Positions 58,195 to 64,000 of a stretch of 64,000 bases of DNA are shown piece after piece. Position 1 is the stretch's first letter, and each line of letters starts with the position of its first letter. This stretch comes from Branchiostoma lanceolatum (Eukaryota; Chordata; Leptocardii; Amphioxiformes; Branchiostomatidae): positions 21,054,769 through 21,118,768 of the forward strand of contig NC_089727.1 of the NCBI RefSeq assembly GCF_035083965.1, given 5' to 3'. Made by a program: the position numbers and the translations under genes. Below the pieces are notes generated by a model. The model was not told where the DNA came from. It ran no database searches and worked only from the letters and a program-made list of their open reading frames with translations.

Positions 58195-58865
58195 ATGGAT
58201 CAAAAGCGTCGCCTGGGTATTCGTACGGGAACTGCACTTATCTTCTGTTAAAGAAACTTCGCTTTCATAGTTCCCAACATCACGTCTGCAAAACGCAATC
58301 GTTTAAGGTCGTGTTCGCGTAGTTAAGATCAATATCTTGTATATAGGTTTCACTTGTCTTTGTAACGTTGATCAAAGAGAACAAAAGAGATTCGGCAGTT
58401 ATATTAGCATGCTAATTACCGTGTACGCATTACATTCTGAAGTCAACCCAGTCCCCTATCGATATCAGGCCATTTTGATTTATTGGATGACATCCACGCG
58501 CGCATATTTTTTCGTCCTTTCTCCCCAAAAAGATTTAGGAATAAAGGAGGACGTTTCTAAACATTCAAATCAACATTGCCTTATATGGAAAAAAAGAAGA
58601 AGAATGTTACCTACCTTGGGTTTAGTCCGAGAAAAACTCACATTGGCAGCGTTGTCTGACCTCTAAAGTGTCCATCTACTGACTGTTAGTGAATTTCTGA
58701 AGGATTAAAGTATCTCTACTGGGTTAGAACAAATCAGTTCCAAACTGAACTTATTCTAGAGTATACTGGACACTCCAAACACGGCTAAAATCTTTCAAAA
58801 TTGCAACATTTCCCGTTAACAACTGCACTTATAGTTAACATTGCTAGGTGACGCTTTCGATCCAT
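58195..58865 (+). mobile_element. MITE (family 2) with 22-bp terminal inverted repeats
   Basis: Left end ATGGATCAAAAGCGTCGCCT at 58195 and right end at 58844-58865 are inverted repeats with 19 of 22 bases paired. There is no coding capacity in 671 bp. Internal sequence near 58600-58720 resembles 720-860. The right end followed inward by CATTGTTAAC matches the site at 5237 where copy A inserted. Confidence 0.55.
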
Positions 58866-59579
58866 GAAGATGGAGACTATTGCTACAGCAGTTGATATAA
58901 AATTTACGAACCACGTGTGCCAGTGAGTTTTTCGTTTCCTCTGTCCATTCTAGTTAGGACACAAGTTGTTTCATCCCATATGTGTAGTGCTTCAGATGAT
59001 GGCACAACAAGCTCTTTTCTGCATTTGTTGAAGTTAGTCTATTGAGATGTATAGAAATATATAAGGACCTGTTTACTGTTGAATCAAGGAGGTTTTACAT
59101 TATACATAAATTAATACAGGACTAAAAGACCTGTTGGTCATGATATCATATTTCGTCGCCTCAATTCTCGTTTAACAAGAATTATGATCTCAAAATTTGA
59201 AAATATAGGAATCTTGTGTTTTTTTGCCTTTTTTTTTCGCCCTATCTCTTTAATTTTGGAGTCTGGGGAGGATGTCATCCATAAAATTTACCTGCTGTGG
59301 CCTTAACTGTAATTCACCGAGACTCAGGCAGAAACACCTATGCTGATTACTCAAACAAGTATATCTACTCGAAGTTGTTCCTAATGCTGTCACACACAAA
59401 AACATATGTTGACAAATGTCAACGTTTGTCTTTTGGTTTTTGTGGCATTTATCATCTTTAGTAAAATGCGTTACCAACTAGCGACATTGCTAAAACAGAC
59501 TCACATTTATTTATCTATTCAGATTTACCACATTTGTGGAAGGATTGACATAACAGGTGAACTATCACCTTTTCAAGAT

Positions 59580-59875
59580 GTCAACCCTGACCAGACTGTA
59601 AGGTTTGGACCATCGCACACAGGGGCATGCCCCTATTCTTTTTCGAAAGGTGTGGTGGGTTCTTTGACGTGCTCAAGGTGTCGCTCTCCCCAAACACGGG
59701 ACCTCCATTTAACGTGCCTATCCCTAGATTAGCTAGGAACTCATTTACACCTGAGTGAGGAAAGTCGTGGGGCGCATGTTCAGACATGTCTGGGGGCAGG
59801 CCGGGTTCGAACTCGGGTCCCCTTTGTCTGACAGTCTGGTGTTTTATGCTTTGCGCCACACGACGCGACGTTCGG
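59580..59875 (-). mobile_element. tRNA-derived SINE
   Basis: The minus strand has box A-like GTGTGGCGCAAAGCAT (near 59865) and box B-like GAGTTCGAACCC (near 59815) at tRNA spacing. They are followed by a body with CCTCACTCAGGTGTAAATGA, CTAGGGATAGGCACGTTAAA and TGGAGGTCCCGTGTTTGG. Such a head plus body is the usual SINE layout. The 3' end near 59580 is approximate. Confidence 0.65.
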
Positions 59876-59894
59876 AAAATATGTTCTATCACCC

Positions 59895-60295
59895 TTTATG
59901 AAACAGTCCGTGCTGACTGAGCAAAGTGCTTTCCTCTTTGTCGTCCGTTGAAGCAAAACAATGGTAGTTCTAGTGAACATTGCTGCACCAAACCATTTAT
60001 ACATGAGAAAAAATATAATGTTACATAATTGAAGCATCGATCGGTGAGAATGTTGTCGGCCTCCAAGGCTTCCCTAACTACTGAGACAGCCTCCTTGGGT
60101 TTTTTGTCTTTTCCTGTATATTTGGTATTCATGCGCCGTTTAGACTTTTATATGTCTCATGCTAATATAAGCACACATACACGCTGTTACACTGGCAAAC
60201 AACTTAAAAAAACACAGATGCTATTCAATTGCAACTATTCAAGCTTTATTAGAATAAATGAAAAAAAGAACAAGAATAAATGTTTAACTTCCTTA
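59895..60295. other. No gene recognised
   Basis: Spacer between the SINE and the inverted-duplication arm. Confidence 0.35.
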
Positions 60296-60972
60296 ACATC
60301 GCCAGTCACAATGACAGACAGCAGATATAGCAGTGTTGGTACCTGCTTAAGTTTAGAGACTTTATATTAACAGTGGTTCCAATTGTTTTTTTCTTCTTGG
60401 CATTGGAACTAACCAGATGTAACTCAACCAGCAATTGACTGCTTTAGAGGTTTTCCTTCGCATGATCGTTACTATAACCACATTGTCACAACTTAGTGCG
60501 TTGCTAGTTAAAACCTATAGATGATTGTATCATAATGAACTCATTTGATCAGTTAGCATAGATTCTATATCTCAAATTCTTTACGCATTACAAGTTCTTC
60601 AACATAATCATCATCCATTCATCTTGGAAAAATATGATCTTACAAATCTCCTGACATCATTGATGTACAGATGAAAGTTTTACCAGCAACAGAAGAAAAA
60701 AAAAACAATGCGGTGTTTTGTTTTTATGTTACCTGTATTAAAACATAGTTCATCAAGTATTCTATACAGGTCTTAACTCTAAGGTAAGAACCAGATAATA
60801 TGCTTTACCTTAGGTCTTTAGATGGTACAAAGTTTGTACTACAAACTTTACATTCTTTACTTTTGTGTTGTTAGGCTTTCAATCGTACAGACCGGGGTTT
60901 AACTCTCACTTAACGTTACCTATGGATAATATATACTTGCTGAAACATGGTCAAATTGCCACAAAAAAGCAT

Positions 60973-62573
60973 CTATGCTTTGATACAGCACTTAACTTTT
61001 TGGCCCGTCCAGCAGCATGCTCCGTCCCCGCACTCGTCCCTTTCCACGGCAGTCTTAACGTTGGGGCAGGAGCCATCGCAGAACGGAGATGTACCGTACC
61101 AGCGGCAGGCATAATCTGAAAAAGCATAGAAAATGCACTTAATTATGTTGGATTGTATAAACGATAAACAATGATATGAAAATGAAGGACGGCCAAACGA
61201 AATGAAAGAAGTCTTAGAATACATTGTCATTAATAAAAGAAGATAATAGAATCTCAGTCCAGATGATCCATTACTAACTTGCGACTGAAGATGGTTGGCA
61301 AATTGTCAACATTGATAAGCCCATCTTTAATAACGAACAGGTGAATACAACGGAATGTGTGTTATACTGATGTGGACCTCATTTGCACAATCTATGCAGA
61401 AACTAATATTTTCCTTACGGTAAATGCTAGGGATGTCATATTGAAAGTGTATCTTAGGGAAAGGTGAATACAACTGAATTCGCGCTATTATAATGAGGAT
61501 CAATTTGCATAATTTAAGCAGGAACTTCATATCTATATTACGGTAAAGCAGTAGAGAACCCTTGCTTAACGCTATGCTGCCCTTGTGGGTGAGTGAGTGT
61601 GTGAGTGAGTGAGTATGTGAGTGAGTGAGTGAGTGAGTGAGTGAGTGAGTGAGTGAGTGAGTGAGTGAGTGAGTGAGTGAGTGAGCTAATGAGTGAATGT
61701 AGGTAGCTTTAGGAAATATGAATATAAGTGAATGCGTGTTATAAAATTGGGCACCTCATTTGCATATTTAATGTCGAAATTTCATATTTCCCTTACCGTA
61801 CATGCTAGGGATGCGAAGAAATAAAAAAAATGAGATAATTACACTCGCGATCCTTTTGCTCCTCCTTGTCACCAACTATATGTAACAGACATGTGATTAG
61901 TCTAATATCTAAATTAAGGTTCATATAATAGTAAAGTGTTTATCGCAAGTTTGTCACTTCTCAGCTGTTTACTAGCGCATTCTTAGTCTTTACTATTATA
62001 CTAGCTTTCAGCATGCACAACCTTGCATTAAACTTTTTATGCATTAAGCTATTTTGTTACTCTTTCCTCGAAACAAGGTAAAAGTCAGATTTGTGTGAGA
62101 TGCTTGTGACAATGACAACAACAACAAAAATCAGCAGAAGCAGAATAGGTTCAATGTAAGGAGCACACTTTTAAGAATAGACAAAAATAAGCGTTAATTG
62201 ATTTTCCAATTATGTTCTGACATGTCTTTCATCCTTCAGTTAAGTAGTTAGAATAAATTACACTTGCATCTATAAGAATACGTATCGTTTGCTATATAGT
62301 TTCCAAATATGTCGGTCTGTTAAGATTTCGTATGCAGCGGAGCTTAATTTGATACAACCTTAACAATGTCCAAGAATCCAGTGTTCGTTGAATGAACTTC
62401 ATCATCATGAATGAACTTGATTTCTGTTAATAACCCGTGATCCGTGCAAAACGATGCCGAAAGCCGTAGACCTTTTTATTATTGGAAATTTTGGTTACCT
62501 TCCAGTAAAATCTGGAGAATACTCTTCTCGAGTTTGTCAACCACTTCCGCCTGCTTTTGGTCACTGTCGACAG
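60973..62573 (-). CDS. Small secreted cysteine-rich peptide gene (leader exon shared with the trefoil gene)
   Basis: Two exons on the minus strand: 62573-62499 (acceptor TTTCAG, donor GTAACC, 75 nt) encoding VDSDQKQAEVVDKLEKSILQ and ILLE, and 61115-60973 (acceptor TTTTTCAG) encoding DYACRWYGTSPFCDGSCP, VERDECGDGACCWTGQK and VKCCIKA, then stop. Phases agree (1 to 1; the joined codon is GAT, Asp). The domain has eight Cys spaced C-x8-C-x3-C-x11-C-x4-CC-x7-CC. The leader exon matches the trefoil gene's exon 2 in length, phase and most residues. The exon for the signal peptide should lie beyond the MITE at the window's right edge. I recall W-x-G-T-x-P-F-C cores in invertebrate secreted proteins but cannot name a family. 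Expected product: a secreted disulphide-rich peptide of about 90 residues. No breaks are seen. Confidence 0.65.
61588..61690 (+). repeat. (GAGT)n microsatellite in the intron of the Cys-rich peptide gene
   Basis: About 24 GAGT units with few interruptions. Confidence 0.95.
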
Positions 62574-63114
62574 CTGAAACAGCATAACGACAATAAGTTA
62601 AATGTATTGAAAACCTTCAAGTTTTTGAGCTCAGTTTCCTGTTATAAAGTGATGATGAATGGAATGTGTGGATGATAGAGTAAAAATAGAATTATAGAGT
62701 AATTTGAAACAGTTGAGAATTTTTCTTCAAAAACATAATTCGTGATCATTATGGTATTGCATCAAAATTGATGGGAAATGTAAAAATTGTTAACGTTAGT
62801 CTTGTACAGCATTTATTACCTTGGAAGCTGATCAGCAAGGGAAGATACGAACACTTAATGAAAAAAAGAACTAGTGATAAATATTACCAAGTTGCTTCAT
62901 CTAGAATCTTGAATGTTTGAAGTCCAAGAGATGTTCACTGAACACTATGAACTAACCCAAGTGCTGAAAAGTTAAAAACGTAGGACTGCTTTCCTGTTCA
63001 GGCTGAGATTGTTCATTCTTTCATATATTGTTATATACCCTTTGTTATATACCCTTTACGTATACGTTACATACATTCTTTAATTGTACAAGAAAAATAT
63101 TTGATTAAACTTAA

Positions 63115-64000
63115 CCCTCAAACACCCGAGTGGGGTCATTTTTGACCCCAGGCGTGGATTTTGACGTGCTATCTGAACATGTTTGATCTGAAAAAATTCC
63201 TTCCGTGACTTTGTCAGTAGACATCTTTTCTGACCTCTCATAATTTTCTAGGGAGATGGGCACAATACTGTTGACGTTATACAGGGAAGTCTGTGATGAG
63301 TCCGCTGGGTTCATTTTTGACCCCAGCAAAAATAATGTGCTGTTTTTGAGACCTGCCCTCTGTAACTCCTGAACTACTTATGGTATGACCACCAAATTTT
63401 TAGAGGATGATACACATGTGAATTAGTATAACCATGACAAATTTCATGTCATATTGACGTAATATGACGTCATGATGACGTAATTTTATGGGATTCTATC
63501 CGCCATCTTGGATATTGATGGATGACGTCATCAAATCAGCATAAAGTATCAATGTTGAATCCTAAAAGTTTCATTGGATTACATAAGATCATAACAAAGT
63601 AAGAAAATATATTTGGCGTACAAACAAAGCCTCGAAACGTCATTGTTTGAACTAAAATTAGCAGATTTTGTCAAATATGCCTGTCAAAAACCCGTTGCCA
63701 TGGCAACTCGGAAAACGATGAACTCACTTTTTCCATTTGAAATTTTTGTTAAGGACAATTTATGAAAAGCCACCAAGTTTGGTGGCTCTCGCGTAAGCTG
63801 TTCATTAGTGATGCAACATGAAATTTGGCTTGGGTCTGAAAGCTCCCATACCGGTATAAACAGGAATAGTTCAAGAAGTGGTCCTTCTGCTCTTTTTGCA
63901 TAAATAATGATAATGAACGGGATTTATTCATATCTAAAGATGCCAAAACATTCCTCTTACATTGATGAAGCAATGTATGGATAACAATCAGCGAAAAAAG
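63115..64000 (+). mobile_element. TTAA-type MITE, copy G (runs off the window)
   Basis: TTAA at 63111-63114 is followed by CCCTCAAACACCCGAGTGGG and the palindrome GGGGTCATTTTTGACCCC. The core follows: TGACGTCA sites near 63470, CCGCCATCTTGG near 63500 and GTTGCCATGGCAAC near 63695. The right end lies beyond position 64000. Confidence 0.65.

Larger units (their letters stand above)
60300..63105 (-). repeat. Inverted segmental duplication, right arm
   Basis: Reverse-complement homologue of 33390-42260: 60300-60980 with 41631-42260, 62499-62573 with 34277-34351, 62800-63105 with 33390-33740. This arm is compact (2.8 kb against 8.9 kb) and stops at a MITE at 63115. Confidence 0.75.

Overview
The window is animal nuclear DNA. 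Genes are split into short exons with GT-AG introns, coding density is very low, and most of the sequence is transposon debris (L1/Tx1, CR1/L2-like and RTE-like LINEs, Tc1 remnants, tRNA-derived SINEs, TTAA-flanked MITEs) and microsatellites. NXPE-type esterase paralogues, LINE families seen in amphioxus and the repeat style suggest a cephalochordate (lancelet, Branchiostoma-like). That is an inference from style, not a database match.

Left part (1-22 kb). At the extreme left is exon 1 of an NXPE gene on the minus strand whose remaining exons lie outside the window, with a possible 5' UTR exon at about 4 kb. An isolated TRPC-like ankyrin exon lies at 4.8 kb. TTAA-flanked MITEs fill 5.2-7.1 and 11-13.3 kb, with a broken Tc1 transposase at 9.2-9.6 kb between inverted repeats. 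The last two exons of an unrecognised gene lie at 10.1-10.4 kb. From 14.2 to 17.4 kb there is a seven-exon dienoyl-CoA isomerase (ECH1) locus with two in-frame TGA codons and a changed catalytic Glu. Three LINE 3' fragments fill 18.2-21.1 kb.

Middle (22-32 kb). A complete four-exon NXPE gene is on the minus strand (520 codons): signal anchor, NXPE/neurexophilin-like domain, PC-esterase domain. Its 5' end is a duplicate of the locus at 1-4.2 kb. The duplicate carries a 5'-truncated RTE-type LINE with a 6-bp target duplication. Another TTAA MITE lies at 29.4-30.7 kb.

Right part (33-64 kb). The most interesting structure is a diverged inverted duplication, with arms near 33.4-42.3 and 60.3-63.1 kb. 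Each arm holds a small secreted-peptide gene with the same 75-nt exon 2 (same length, same phase), but the cysteine-rich domains differ. The plus-strand gene leads into a trefoil domain broken by one missing base. The minus-strand gene leads into an intact eight-cysteine domain containing Y-G-T-S-P-F-C. The spacer holds tandem LINE 3' ends inserted at CATT repeats, two orphan cysteine-rich exons (47.4 and 48.3 kb), a third NXPE copy that is a pseudogene (48.9-49.5 kb), and a nearly full-length L1/Tx1 retrotransposon (51-56.2 kb).

Overall this is an accessory, duplication-prone region of secreted and Golgi-type genes (NXPE, trefoil, small Cys-rich peptides). Its MITEs repeatedly carry consensus-like CRE, YY1 and RFX motifs. 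Gene models are splice-site and homology reasoning by eye; none was checked against transcripts.
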